Part shown: piece after piece, positions 51,661 to 60,126 of the stretch
Layout: every line of letters begins with the position of its first letter
How positions within the stretch are numbered: position 1 is the stretch's first letter
DNA from: CAVSCR01 sp963726575
Lineage (GTDB): Bacteria > Actinomycetota > Actinomycetes > JAHEKZ01
Length of the DNA: 64,000 bases
Direction of reading: 5' to 3'
Assembly (NCBI GenBank): GCA_963726575.1
Contig: CAVSCR010000001.1
Location: 1 to 64,000 of the forward strand
Translations under genes and position numbers: made by a program
The notes under the pieces: model-generated
Databases searched by the model: none
What the model was told of the DNA's origin: nothing
What the model saw: the letters and a program-made list of their open reading frames with translations, nothing else

Positions 51661-52923
51661 TCAGCGAACCGTCACCCACACCGGCGCCGCCTCCGGCGCA
51701 TGATCGACGCGCGGCAACCACGGCATCGGCACATACACCGGGCGCGTCGGCACTAGCCAAGGAACCGGCCGGCGCCACAACACGCGGTCGCCCTGCGTCA
51801 CCTGGATCTGCGGAGCTCGCTGGAAGACATTCGCGCGCAACACCAGGCGACCTCGCGCAGGCCGGGCTGCGTCGCTGATCACCGACGGACTCACCCAGGC
51901 GAGAGGTTCCGACACCACGACGTCGACGCCGCGCGGCGGCCACTGGACGTCGACGAGCCACGAACGCACGGATGCCGCAACAGCCAGACCGTCCAAGGCG
52001 CACACGTCGGCGGTCTCCGCAGGATGCGTCAGGTTCCCCACCGCGAAGACGCCTCGCGCGCTGGTGCGTGAGCCGGTGTCGATCCGCGGACCGGTGGACT
52101 CCGCATCCATGTCCAGCCCGGCACCCGTTGCCAGTTCATGGTCAGCAACCCAGTCGCCTGTGAGCACCACCGTGTCGCACGCCAGCGTCCGCGTCCTTCC
52201 GGTGGGTTGGTGCGTCAGGTCGACCGAAGCGACCCGTCCGCGACCGCTGATCTGCGTCACCTGCGACTGCGTGAACACCGGGACCCGCCAACGCAATCGG
52301 GCGGCCTGCTCGAACACACCGAATGTGGTGGGTCGAGGGTGCTCGGTGGTCATCGCGACCACCTCGCACGACATGTGCTGCAACGTCAACACGGCCGAGT
52401 ACGACACGTGTTCGGCACCGACGATCACGGCGTGCGTGCCGGGTTGCAGGTGTTCCAGGTAGACGAGTTGCTGCAGCGTTCCGGTGGTGTAGACGCCGGC
52501 CGGCCGATCGCCGGGGATCAGGCGCGCGGCGCGCGGACGCTCGCGGCAGCCCGTGGCCAGCACCACCGCGCGAGCTTTGATGCTGCGCCTCCCGCGCGGT
52601 GACGTCACCCACGCCACTGGAGTGCCGTTGCTCACGTCGAGACCAGTGACGGTGTGTTCGCTGCGCACGTCGGCACCTGCCTGCTCGGCGCGCTCGCGCC
52701 AGCGCTGCGCGTACTCCGGTCCGCTCATGACGCGGTGGAGGTCGCGCAGGCCGTAGCCGGTGTGGTGGCTATGGCGAGGGATGCCGCCTGCCTGCGACTC
52801 CCGTTCGAGCACGACGACCGATCCGACGCCGAGGCCGGCGCAGGCGGTCGCGGCCGCCAGCCCAGCCGGTCCGCCGCCGATCACCAGGACGTCGACCTGC
52901 TCCGACGCCGTCGGCCCACTCAC
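51661..52923 (-). CDS. GlpB-like FAD/NAD(P) oxidoreductase
   Basis: A 420-residue flavoprotein, third gene of a glycerol operon. N-terminal FAD motif V-L-V-I-G-G-G-P-A-G-L-A-A-A, A-V-V-L-A-T-G-C-R-E-R-P-R-A-A-R (typical of the GlpB/dye-linked amine-oxidase alpha subunits), a second dinucleotide motif V-I-V-G-A-E-H-V-S, and T-S-A-R-G-V-F-A-V-G-N at the C-terminal FAD contact. Partner of the [2Fe-2S] flavoprotein next door; in other bacteria such a pair replaces the membrane anchor subunits of anaerobic glycerol-3-phosphate dehydrogenase. The last 90 residues are a beta-rich extension. Starts ATG 52923, overlapping the upstream stop by four bases. Confidence 0.82.
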   Translation of the reverse strand: MSGPTASEQVDVLVIGGGPAGLAAATACAGLGVGSVVVLERESQAGGIPRHSHHTGYGLRDLHRVMSGPEYAQRWRERAEQAGADVRSEHTVTGLDVSNGTPVAWVTSPRGRRSIKARAVVLATGCRERPRAARLIPGDRPAGVYTTGTLQQLVYLEHLQPGTHAVIVGAEHVSYSAVLTLQHMSCEVVAMTTEHPRPTTFGVFEQAARLRWRVPVFTQSQVTQISGRGRVASVDLTHQPTGRTRTLACDTVVLTGDWVADHELATGAGLDMDAESTGPRIDTGSRTSARGVFAVGNLTHPAETADVCALDGLAVAASVRSWLVDVQWPPRGVDVVVSEPLAWVSPSVISDAARPARGRLVLRANVFQRAPQIQVTQGDRVLWRRPVPWLVPTRPVYVPMPWLPRVDHAPEAAPVWVTVR

Positions 52924-54311
52924 GGGTCCACCCGGTCAGCGGGCGACGTCGCGAGCAGCGCCTCGACGCGGGCACCGCAGAAGAAGCCCTGGCAGCGACC
53001 CATCAGCGTGCGAGTGCGCCGCCGGAGGCCGTCGACGTCGCGGGCGGGGATCGGTTGCCCGAACGCCGCGCGGATCTCGGCCAGGCTGACGCGTTCGCAG
53101 AAGCAGACGATGCGGCCCTGGTCGGGGTCGGCTTCGATGCCAGCGGCGTCGGCGAAGGGTCGGCCGGACGTCTCGGCAAGGCTCGGCATGGTTGTGGTCA
53201 CGAAGTCTGATCGCTCCCGTAGCGGCAGCCCGGCGTCAGCCAGGTCGTTGACGACCAGCTCGGCCAGCGCCAACGCTGCGGACACTCCCGTGGAGCGGAT
53301 GCCGCCGACGCGCACGTACCGGTCGTCGGCGAAGACGTCGTAGCAGTAGTCGGAGTGTTCGGTGGCCGCGCGCAGTCCGGCGTAGGTCGCTGTCACCTCG
53401 CAGTTCACCAGAGCCGGCATGATGCGTCGCCCTTGCTCGAGCAGCCCGTCGAGACCCGCTCGCGTCGTTGCGGTAGCGGCGCGGCTGTCGACGTCCTCGG
53501 CAGTCGGGCCGAGAAGGACATTCCCGTAGGTCGTGGGCGACACGAGTACTCCCTTGGTGGTCGCCGTCGGCACGGGCAGGACGATGTGGCGCACCAGCTC
53601 GCGCGCGAGCTTGTCGAACACGATCAGCTCACCGCGGCGCGGTGTCACGGTGAATCCCGCGTGGCCCATCATCGCGTCGACGGTGTCGGCGCCGAGGCCA
53701 GCCGCGTTGACCAGCCACGTTGCCGTGACGTCACCGCTGGAGGTCGCGACGACATGACGCTCGGCTGCGCGACCTACGACAACACCGGTCACTTCGGCCC
53801 CGAGCTGCAACTGCGCGCCGTTCACCACGGCGTCGGTGGCGTTCGACAAGGTGATCGCCCAGGGATCGAGTAGTCCCTCGTCGGGCACCAACAGCCCGCC
53901 GCACACGCCCGGGCCCAGATGTGGCTCGTGTTCGTACACCTGCTCTGCAGTCAGCTGCTTGACGCGGTCGTAACCCGCCGCACTCGCGTTCGCGACGATG
54001 GCGGGGAGTCGCTGCAGCTGTTCCTCGTCCCAGGCGACGAGCACCGCGCCGACGCGTTCAAGCGTCCAGCCCGCGGCTTCCGCGCGCTCGCTGAGCAGGG
54101 CATGCCCACGCGCCACGAGTCGGGCCTCGAGGCTGCCCGGCTTCGCATCGAACCCGGTGTGCCAGATCGCCGTATTCGCCTTGCTGGTACCACTGCCCAC
54201 GTCGTTGGCCTTGTCGAGGAGCACCACCTGCACGTCGCGCCGGACGAGCTCGCGCGCGATCGCAGCGCCCACGACGCCGGCACCGACGACGACCACGTCG
54301 CAACTGAGCAT
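52920..54311 (-). CDS. GlpA-like FAD oxidoreductase with [2Fe-2S] domain
   Basis: A 463-residue DAO-fold flavoenzyme resembling anaerobic glycerol-3-phosphate dehydrogenase subunit A. N-terminal V-V-V-V-G-A-G-V-V-G-A-A-I-A-R-E-L; R-R-G-E-L-I-V-F-D-K and G-V-L-V-S-P-T-T-Y-G-N-V-L-L-G-P in the middle; the C-terminus is a BFD-like [2Fe-2S] domain with Cys403, Cys405, Cys440 and Cys445 (C-F-C-E and C-Q-G-F-F-C). Oxidises glycerol-3-phosphate to dihydroxyacetone phosphate, passing electrons through the cluster. Sits between the kinase and the GlpB-like gene; its ATG overlaps the kinase stop by one base. Related enzymes oxidise L-2-hydroxy acids, so the substrate is inferred from the operon. Confidence 0.86.
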   Translation of the reverse strand: MLSCDVVVVGAGVVGAAIARELVRRDVQVVLLDKANDVGSGTSKANTAIWHTGFDAKPGSLEARLVARGHALLSERAEAAGWTLERVGAVLVAWDEEQLQRLPAIVANASAAGYDRVKQLTAEQVYEHEPHLGPGVCGGLLVPDEGLLDPWAITLSNATDAVVNGAQLQLGAEVTGVVVGRAAERHVVATSSGDVTATWLVNAAGLGADTVDAMMGHAGFTVTPRRGELIVFDKLARELVRHIVLPVPTATTKGVLVSPTTYGNVLLGPTAEDVDSRAATATTRAGLDGLLEQGRRIMPALVNCEVTATYAGLRAATEHSDYCYDVFADDRYVRVGGIRSTGVSAALALAELVVNDLADAGLPLRERSDFVTTTMPSLAETSGRPFADAAGIEADPDQGRIVCFCERVSLAEIRAAFGQPIPARDVDGLRRRTRTLMGRCQGFFCGARVEALLATSPADRVDP

Positions 54312-55741
54312 CAGCCCGGCACCTCATCGAGGGTGCTGCGGTACGCCGTCTCCCACGCGGCGAACCGTTCGGCTGCGACATCGTCTGGCAGAGCCGGTTC
54401 GAAGACTTCGGTCGGGGTCCACTCCATGGTGCTGCCCAGCGCCAGCTCGCCGATCCCGATGGCAGTGGCGCACCGGTGCGGGTAGACCACCACCGGGATC
54501 CCGAGCAGATCGGCCTGGCTCTGCATCACGACACGGCTGCGGGTGAGGCCACCGTCCACGCGCAGCGTCTGCAGTCGCCCACCCAGGTCGTGCTCGATGG
54601 CGCGCACGAGAAGCGTCACCTGTGCCGCGATCCCCTCGGCCACGGCACGCGTCAGGTGGGCGTTGGTCGCGGCCAGGCTCAGTCCGAGGAACGCGCCGCG
54701 CGCCGTCGGCTGCCAGTCCGGCGCACCAACACCGGCCAGCGACGGCACGAACTGGACGCCCGCGCTGTTGGCGACGCTTCCGCCCAACGCGTCGACATCG
54801 GCCGGACCGTCGATCACGCCCAGGCGTTCCAGCCATCGCACGGCCGCGCCGACCGCGTACACCTGCCCGTCGACGCAGTAGGCGGTCGGTCCGTCCGTCA
54901 GCTGCCACGCCACCGACGTCGCCAGTCCGGCCGTGGAGGCCGTGGGGGAGTCGCCCACGTTGGCCAACAGGAACGCACCGGTGCCGTAGGTGCACTTGGC
55001 ATCGCCGCGCGCGCGACACGCTTGGGCGAACAGCGCTGCCTGTTGGTCGACGATGGCCGATCGCACCGGAACCTCGCTGCCGAACACGGTCGTCGTGCCG
55101 ATCGACGCGTCACACGAGATGACCTCGGGCAGGGACTGCAGCGCGATGCCGAATGCGTCGCAGGCAAGGGGCGACCATTCGCGGGAGGCGACGTCGAGCA
55201 GCAGTGTGCGGCTGGCCGTGGCCGCGTCGGTGACGAACCGGTCGGTCATGCGGTGAAGTACCCACGCATCGATGGTGGTGACGACCACGTCCGGGTCGGC
55301 CCGCAGATCTGGGTCGAGCAGGTGGGCCCGCAACCAGGTCATCTTCGGGGCCGCGAAGTACGGGTCGAGGGGGAGCCCGGTGATCGCCTGCAGCTCCGCG
55401 GCGCGCTCGGTCAGCGTCTGCGTCACGACGCTCGCCCGGCGGTCCTGCCACACCAGCGCCGGCGTCACCGGCACCCCCGTGCTACGACGCCAGGCGAGCA
55501 CCGTCTCGCCCTGGTTGCCCACACCGACCATGTCGACGACCGGGTGGTCACATGCCTGCAGGGCGCCGAGCCCGGCGGTCACGATCGACTCCCAGAGGGC
55601 GAGTGGATCCACCTCGACGGCGTCGCCGCGGTAGACGATGCCGGCGACGGGTACATCGACGTCGGCCAGCACACCGCGGTTGTCGTCGAGCACGATCGCC
55701 TTGGTGGCCGACGTCCCTTGGTCGATCGCCAGTGCCCGCAC
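54311..55741 (-). CDS. FGGY-family kinase, probably glycerol kinase
   Basis: A 476-residue sugar/polyol kinase. ATP/acceptor motif A-I-D-Q-G-T-S-A-T-K-A at the start, G-N-Q-G-E-T, W-Q-D-R-R, Y-G-T-G-A-F-L-L-A-N and the C-terminal L-R-V-D-G-G-L-T-R-S-R-V-V-M-Q. These fit glycerol kinase (GlpK), which makes sn-glycerol-3-phosphate; the two downstream flavoproteins of glycerol-3-phosphate-dehydrogenase type support this. Other FGGY substrates cannot be excluded, as the family is broad. Start GTG at 55741. First gene of the operon; the AT-rich repeat region at 55774-55835 is its upstream region. Confidence 0.85.
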   Translation of the reverse strand: MRALAIDQGTSATKAIVLDDNRGVLADVDVPVAGIVYRGDAVEVDPLALWESIVTAGLGALQACDHPVVDMVGVGNQGETVLAWRRSTGVPVTPALVWQDRRASVVTQTLTERAAELQAITGLPLDPYFAAPKMTWLRAHLLDPDLRADPDVVVTTIDAWVLHRMTDRFVTDAATASRTLLLDVASREWSPLACDAFGIALQSLPEVISCDASIGTTTVFGSEVPVRSAIVDQQAALFAQACRARGDAKCTYGTGAFLLANVGDSPTASTAGLATSVAWQLTDGPTAYCVDGQVYAVGAAVRWLERLGVIDGPADVDALGGSVANSAGVQFVPSLAGVGAPDWQPTARGAFLGLSLAATNAHLTRAVAEGIAAQVTLLVRAIEHDLGGRLQTLRVDGGLTRSRVVMQSQADLLGIPVVVYPHRCATAIGIGELALGSTMEWTPTEVFEPALPDDVAAERFAAWETAYRSTLDEVPG

Positions 55742-55773
55742 CAGGCCAGCCTAGGGACGCGCCCTTCACCCTT

Positions 55774-55835
55774 GTTGATCTAGGAGAAGATGCTGGGTTT
55801 TCAAGATCAACTTACACATCAAGTCCAAGATCAAC
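55774..55835. repeat. AT-rich repeat element upstream of the glycerol operon
   Basis: CAAGATCAAC occurs twice (55802-55811 and 55826-55835, 24 bases apart) and the inverse GTTGATCT at 55774-55781. Local composition is far below the window's G+C. It lies between pstB and the kinase gene, so it may bind a regulator of the glycerol genes, act as a terminator for pst, or be a dispersed repeat. Confidence 0.55.
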
Positions 55836-55845
55836 ATGATGGGTG

Positions 55846-56622
55846 CTAGCCGAAGCGCCCGCTGATGTAGTCCTCGGTCTTCTGCTCTGTGGGGGTGCTG
55901 AAGATCTGTGACGTGGGACCGAGCTCGACCAGCCGACCGGGCTCACCGGGGGTGTCCAGGTTGAAGAACGCGGTGTGGTCGCTGACGCGGGCGGCCTGCT
56001 GCATGTTGTGCGTGACGATCACGATCGTGTAGTCGTTGCGCAGCTGGGCGATCAGGTCCTCGATCGCCAGCGTCGAGATCGGGTCGAGGGCCGACGCCGG
56101 CTCGTCCATGAGCAGCACCTGGGGTTCCACAGCGATCGCCCGCGCGATGCACAGGCGTTGCTGCTGTCCGCCGGACAGGCTGGCCCCCGGCTTCTTCAGC
56201 CGGTCCTTCACCTCGGTCCAGAGGTTCGCGTGACGCAACGATCGTTCGACGGTCTCGTCGAGCTCGGCCTTCGGGTGCCGGCCGGTGAGCTTCAGCCCGG
56301 CCACGACGTTGTCGTAGACACTCATGGTGGGGAAGGGGTTGGGGCGCTGGAAGACCATGCCGATGATCCGGCGCACGTTCACCGGGTCGACGTCGGAGCC
56401 GTACACGTCCTCGTCGTCGAGCAGCACCCGACCGGTCACGCTCGCGCCCGGGGTCATGTCGTGCATCCGGTTGATCGCGCGCAGCACGGTGGACTTGCCG
56501 CAGCCGGACGGACCGATGAACGCGGTCACCGACTTGGGCTCGACGGACAGGCTCACGTCGGCCACCGCGGCGAAGTCGCCGTAGCGCACCGTCAGCCCGT
56601 CGAGCGCAACTCGTTTGGCCAT
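55846..56622 (-). CDS. pstB: Phosphate ABC transporter ATP-binding protein
   Basis: A 258-residue ABC ATPase that powers phosphate import with PstC and PstA. Walker A G-P-S-G-C-G-K-S-T (residues 37-45), Q-loop V-F-Q-R-P-N-P-F-P (the P-N-P-F-P is characteristic of PstB), signature L-S-G-G-Q-Q-Q-R-L, Walker B L-L-M-D-E-P-A-S-A-L-D-P and the switch His in V-T-H-N-M. Nine bases separate it from pstA, last in the pstSCAB order on the minus strand. No phoU gene follows directly; the region after it is the AT-rich repeat and the glycerol operon. Confidence 0.97.
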   Translation of the reverse strand: MAKRVALDGLTVRYGDFAAVADVSLSVEPKSVTAFIGPSGCGKSTVLRAINRMHDMTPGASVTGRVLLDDEDVYGSDVDPVNVRRIIGMVFQRPNPFPTMSVYDNVVAGLKLTGRHPKAELDETVERSLRHANLWTEVKDRLKKPGASLSGGQQQRLCIARAIAVEPQVLLMDEPASALDPISTLAIEDLIAQLRNDYTIVIVTHNMQQAARVSDHTAFFNLDTPGEPGRLVELGPTSQIFSTPTEQKTEDYISGRFG

Positions 56623-56631
56623 GTCGGTCCT

Positions 56632-57699
56632 CTACTCCTTGATCGACCAGTTGCGGGCGATGAGCCGCGCCACGATGTTAAGCAGCATCACCATGACGAT
56701 GAGGGTCAATGCCCCAGCCCATGCCCGGGCCACTGCCGTGTCGGTGCCCAGCGTCAGCTGGTCCCAGACGAAGGTCGGGATGGTGGCCTGCGGGCCCGAG
56801 AAGGGGTTGTAGTTGATCGACTGCGACAAGAAGACGGTGAGCAGCAGGGGGGCCGTCTCGCCCGCGACCCGGGCGATCGCCAGCATGACGCCCGTGACGA
56901 TCCCGCCCAGGGCGGTTGGCAGGACCACCTTGAGCACGGTCTTCCAGTGCGGAACTCCGAGGGCCATCGAGGCCTCCCGGAGGTCGCGCGGCACCAGCCG
57001 CAGCATCTCCTCCGCCGAGCGGACGACGATCGGGATCATCAGGATCGCCAGCGCCAGCGCCCCCATGAACCCGACTCGCTCCCCACCGAACACCAAGATG
57101 ACGCCGGAGTAGATGAACAGGCCGGCGACGATCGAGGGAACCCCCGTCATCACGTCGACGATGAAGCTGACCGCCAGCGCGAGCCGCCCGCGACCGAACT
57201 CGGTCAGGTAGACAGCGACGAGTAGCCCGATCGGTACTGCGATGACCGCGGCGATCCCGACGATCTCGACGGTGCCGACGATCGCCGCCCACAGACCGCC
57301 ACCCGCCTGCGTCGAGGTGACGTTGCGCATGGTCTGGGTCAGGAACGAGAAGCTCATGACGGCCATGCCCTTGACCGTCACGTTGACCAGAATCGCCACG
57401 AGGGGCACGAACGCGACGAGGAACGAGCCGTAGAGCAACGTGGTCGCCAACCGGCTGCGAGCATGACGGGAGCCTTCGACCGCGACTGACCAGGCCGTCT
57501 GCAGCACGAGGTAGAGCAGCAGGGCCACGAGGAGGGTGTCGGCGGTTCCCTGGATCGCGGTGACGGCTGCCAGCACCACGGCCAGCGCCAGAGCGGCTGC
57601 CACCACCACCAGCGCGTACCAGCGGGGGAGCCGACGCCCGGTGAGCGGGTCGTGGCTGAGGCTGCGCTGCGGGAGCGCGGGGGGCGCGACGGCGCTCAT
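56632..57699 (-). CDS. pstA: Phosphate ABC transporter permease PstA
   Basis: A 355-residue inner-membrane permease. After about 90 N-terminal residues with two or three extra helices, the core has six helices with the BPD_transp_1 motif R-E-A-S-M-A-L-G-V-P-H-W-K-T-V-L-K-V-V-L-P-T-A (EAA loop contacting PstB) and E-T-A-P-L-L-L-T, both typical of PstA. The ATG at 57699 overlaps the pstC stop by four bases (ATGA). The frame stays open upstream through pstC, but that is another reading of coding sequence. Confidence 0.95.
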   Translation of the reverse strand: MSAVAPPALPQRSLSHDPLTGRRLPRWYALVVVAAALALAVVLAAVTAIQGTADTLLVALLLYLVLQTAWSVAVEGSRHARSRLATTLLYGSFLVAFVPLVAILVNVTVKGMAVMSFSFLTQTMRNVTSTQAGGGLWAAIVGTVEIVGIAAVIAVPIGLLVAVYLTEFGRGRLALAVSFIVDVMTGVPSIVAGLFIYSGVILVFGGERVGFMGALALAILMIPIVVRSAEEMLRLVPRDLREASMALGVPHWKTVLKVVLPTALGGIVTGVMLAIARVAGETAPLLLTVFLSQSINYNPFSGPQATIPTFVWDQLTLGTDTAVARAWAGALTLIVMVMLLNIVARLIARNWSIKE

Positions 57700-58694
57700 C
57701 CGTTGGCTCCCGAGAACGCCTGGCGCCGCATGATCACGAAGCGCGCCGCGACGTTGACCGCCAAGGTGATGACGAACAGCACCAGACCCGACGCGATGAG
57801 CGCCCCGATGCCGACGCTGCCGGCCTCCTTCCACTTCAGCGCGATGTTCGCCGCGAACGAGTTGCCGCCAGGTTCGGTGATCTGCCAGTTGATGGTGTAC
57901 GTCGCGGAGAGGATCAACGCCACGGCGATGGTCTCGCCCAACGCGCGGCCCAGGCCGAGCATGGCGGCGCTGATCATGCCGGGTCTCGCGTAGGGGAAGA
58001 CCGCCAGTCGCATCGTCTCCCACCGCGTGGCGCCCAGGGCGGTCGCCGCCTCGATGTGGTCCCTCGGCACCTGTCGGTAGACCTCGCGGGAGATGGCCGA
58101 GACCGTTGGCAGGATCATCAGGGCGAGCACCAGGGAGGCGATGAAGATCGACTTGGTGTAGATGTCGAGGTCGTTGCGAAACAGCGGGATGAACGACAGG
58201 TGGTCGTCGAGAAAGGCGACGAAGTCCTGGCTCCGGGGCATCAGGACCTGCAGCCCCCACAGGCCGAAGATGATGCTCGGCACCGCGGCCAGCAGGTCGA
58301 CGATGTAGCCCAGGACGCGGGAGATGTTGCGAGGCGCGTAGTAGGCGGTGAACAGCGCGACGCCGTAGCCGACGGGGACGGCGAGCAGCATCGCGATGAG
58401 CGCTGTCATCAGGGTGCCGAAGGTCAGCGCCGCGATCCCGAAGACCGCCGGTGAGTGGTCGGGGAACCACTCCGTCGTGGTGAAGAAGTTCACCGAGTCG
58501 GCCCGTACGGCCGGGATTGCGCGGATCAGGAGAAACCCGAAGATCGCGCCCATCAGCACGAGGATGAAGATCCCGCTGCCTCTGGTCAGCCCCCGGAAGA
58601 TCCGGTCGCCCGGACGCACTGAGGCCCCCCGGATGCTGACGGGGGGCACCAGGGGAGCCGGCTGCTCCTTCGCATCGGTCGAGACCAACGCCAC
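57696..58694 (-). CDS. pstC: Phosphate ABC transporter permease PstC
   Basis: A 332-residue permease, partner of PstA. Six core helices with the EAA motif I-E-A-A-T-A-L-G-A-T-R-W-E-T-M-R and G-L-G-R-A-L-G-E-T-I-A-V, and F-F-T-T-T-E-W-F-P-D in the loop after helix 1, typical of PstC. ATG at 58694 is preceded by a GGAGG-like sequence. It follows pstS after a 98-base gap that contains a 17-base-pair hairpin, which probably lowers read-through so that the binding protein is made in excess. Confidence 0.95.
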   Translation of the reverse strand: MALVSTDAKEQPAPLVPPVSIRGASVRPGDRIFRGLTRGSGIFILVLMGAIFGFLLIRAIPAVRADSVNFFTTTEWFPDHSPAVFGIAALTFGTLMTALIAMLLAVPVGYGVALFTAYYAPRNISRVLGYIVDLLAAVPSIIFGLWGLQVLMPRSQDFVAFLDDHLSFIPLFRNDLDIYTKSIFIASLVLALMILPTVSAISREVYRQVPRDHIEAATALGATRWETMRLAVFPYARPGMISAAMLGLGRALGETIAVALILSATYTINWQITEPGGNSFAANIALKWKEAGSVGIGALIASGLVLFVITLAVNVAARFVIMRRQAFSGANG

Positions 58695-58730
58695 GTGGGG
58701 GTTCCTCCTTCGTCGCCCACTTCGTCGCTA

Positions 58731-58768
58731 CGGCCACGGTGTGGTTCTGAGGAACCACACCGTGGCCG
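58731..58768 (-). terminator. Stem-loop between pstS and pstC
   Basis: Perfect 17-base inverted repeat CGGCCACGGTGTGGTTC (58731-58747) and GAACCACACCGTGGCCG (58752-58768) with loop TGAG. In the transcript it follows the pstS stop by about 25 bases and precedes pstC. No U-run follows, so it is more likely an attenuator or 3' stabiliser of pstS mRNA than a full terminator. Confidence 0.8.
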
Positions 58769-58792
58769 GTTGTCAGCGATCAGACCGTCCGG

Positions 58793-59899
58793 TCAGGACA
58801 GGCCGGCCACCGTCATCTGCACCTTGCTGATCAGGCTGGCCGGAAGCGGCGCGTAGTACAGGGCGGTGAGCTTGCCCTGCCCCTGGCTGCTGGCGGTGTA
58901 GCCCAGGAATGACTTCACCAGAGCGAGCTGATCGGCCGCGAGCCCCTGGTTGCAGGTGATCTCGTAGGTGACCAGCACGATCGGGTACGCACCCTTGACC
59001 TGCGTCGCGTAGTCGATCGACAGCGTCAGGTCCGGCGGCGTTCCGGTGATCTTCGCTGCGTTGATCGTCTTGGATGCGCTCTGCGCACTCAACGTCACCG
59101 GACCGGAACCGTTGTCGATCTCGGCCACGCTCAGGCTGGAGTTCTTGGCGTAGGACCACTCCATGTAGCCGATCGAGTTGGCGGTGCTCTTCACCGACGA
59201 GGCCACCTGGTCGGAACCGGAGGCACCTTGTCCGCCCGGTGCCACCCAGTCCTTACCGGGCTCGAAGGTCCAGTCCTTCGGTGCGGCGGTGGCCAGGTAG
59301 GTGGTGAAGTTCGCAGTCGTACCGGAGGAGTCGCTGCGGTGGAACTGCGCGATCGTGGCTGCCGGCAGGTTGACGCCGGGGTTGATCTTCGCGATCGCCG
59401 GGTCGTTCCACTTCGTGATGGAGCCGTCGAAGATGCCCGCGACCACTGACGGGGTCAGGATGAGCTTGTCCACACCGGAGACGTTGTACGCCACGGCGAT
59501 CGGACCACCCACCATCGGGATGTTGATCGTCGAGTCGTTCGTGCACCGCTTGTTGGCGTTGGTGAGGTCGTCCCCGGAGATCGCCGCGTCGGAGCCCGCG
59601 AACGAGACCTGGCTGTTGATGAAGTCGAGGATGCCGGCGCCGGAACCCGACGGTGAGTAGTCGACGGTGGCGCCGCTGCAGGTGGTCTGGTAGTCGGCGA
59701 TCCACGCTGACATGGCGTTGCCCTGAGCTGACGAGCCCGAGGACTTCAGGGTGCCCGCGGCGCAGGCGAGGCCAGCGATGCTGCCCGAGGCGGAGGGGAC
59801 TGCGGTGGAACCGCCCCCGCTGCTCGAGCCGCAGGCTGCCAACGCAACGACACCGATGGCGGTCATGGCCGTGATGCGGGCCAACTTGGCGAGATTCAC
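58793..59899 (-). CDS. pstS: Phosphate-binding lipoprotein PstS
   Basis: A 368-residue periplasmic-type phosphate-binding protein tethered as a lipoprotein: GTG start at 59899 (GGGAG upstream), signal with lipobox V-A-L-A-A-C-G (Cys about residue 23), Gly/Ser linker, then the binding domain. Phosphate-contact segments are visible: S-S-A-Q-G-N-A, Y-S-P-S-G-S-G-A-G, F-A-G-S-D-A-A-I and R-S-D-S-S-G-T-T-A-N-F. PstS delivers phosphate to PstCA. It is the first gene of the operon, with a PHO box about 170-190 bases upstream. Longer frames upstream are non-coding. Confidence 0.96.
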   Translation of the reverse strand: MNLAKLARITAMTAIGVVALAACGSSSGGGSTAVPSASGSIAGLACAAGTLKSSGSSAQGNAMSAWIADYQTTCSGATVDYSPSGSGAGILDFINSQVSFAGSDAAISGDDLTNANKRCTNDSTINIPMVGGPIAVAYNVSGVDKLILTPSVVAGIFDGSITKWNDPAIAKINPGVNLPAATIAQFHRSDSSGTTANFTTYLATAAPKDWTFEPGKDWVAPGGQGASGSDQVASSVKSTANSIGYMEWSYAKNSSLSVAEIDNGSGPVTLSAQSASKTINAAKITGTPPDLTLSIDYATQVKGAYPIVLVTYEITCNQGLAADQLALVKSFLGYTASSQGQGKLTALYYAPLPASLISKVQMTVAGLS

Positions 59900-60070
59900 G
59901 TGCTGTGCTCCCTCATTCCCTGGCTCGGACGGGCGCCGTAGACGATCAGCAACCCAACGTTCGCCCGACGCTAAGGACGCCAGATGTCCAGTGAAGGCAC
60001 GGTGGATGAACGAAGGCTGACGCCACGACACAGGGAGCGTGAATGGCTGACCAACCGTTCCGCACTGTCT

Positions 60071-60088
60071 GGTGAACGGACGGTGAAC
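60071..60088 (-). promoter_or_regulatory. PHO box upstream of pstS
   Basis: Read on the minus strand, GTTCACC occurs at 60088-60082 and 60077-60071, exactly 11 bases apart, the direct-repeat form of the actinobacterial PhoP binding site. Weaker half-sites (ATTCACG near 60038-60044, GTTCATCC near 60004-60011) continue towards pstS. This is the region from which the pst operon would be induced by phosphate starvation. Confidence 0.85.
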
Positions 60089-60126
60089 GAGTCGCCGTCA
60101 AGACGAAATGAGTACTCGAACTGCGG

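Noticed and set aside
57700..58758. Extension of the pstA frame upstream to 708 codons
   Set aside because: The extra part reads pstC in the wrong frame; pstA has a proper start overlapping the pstC stop.
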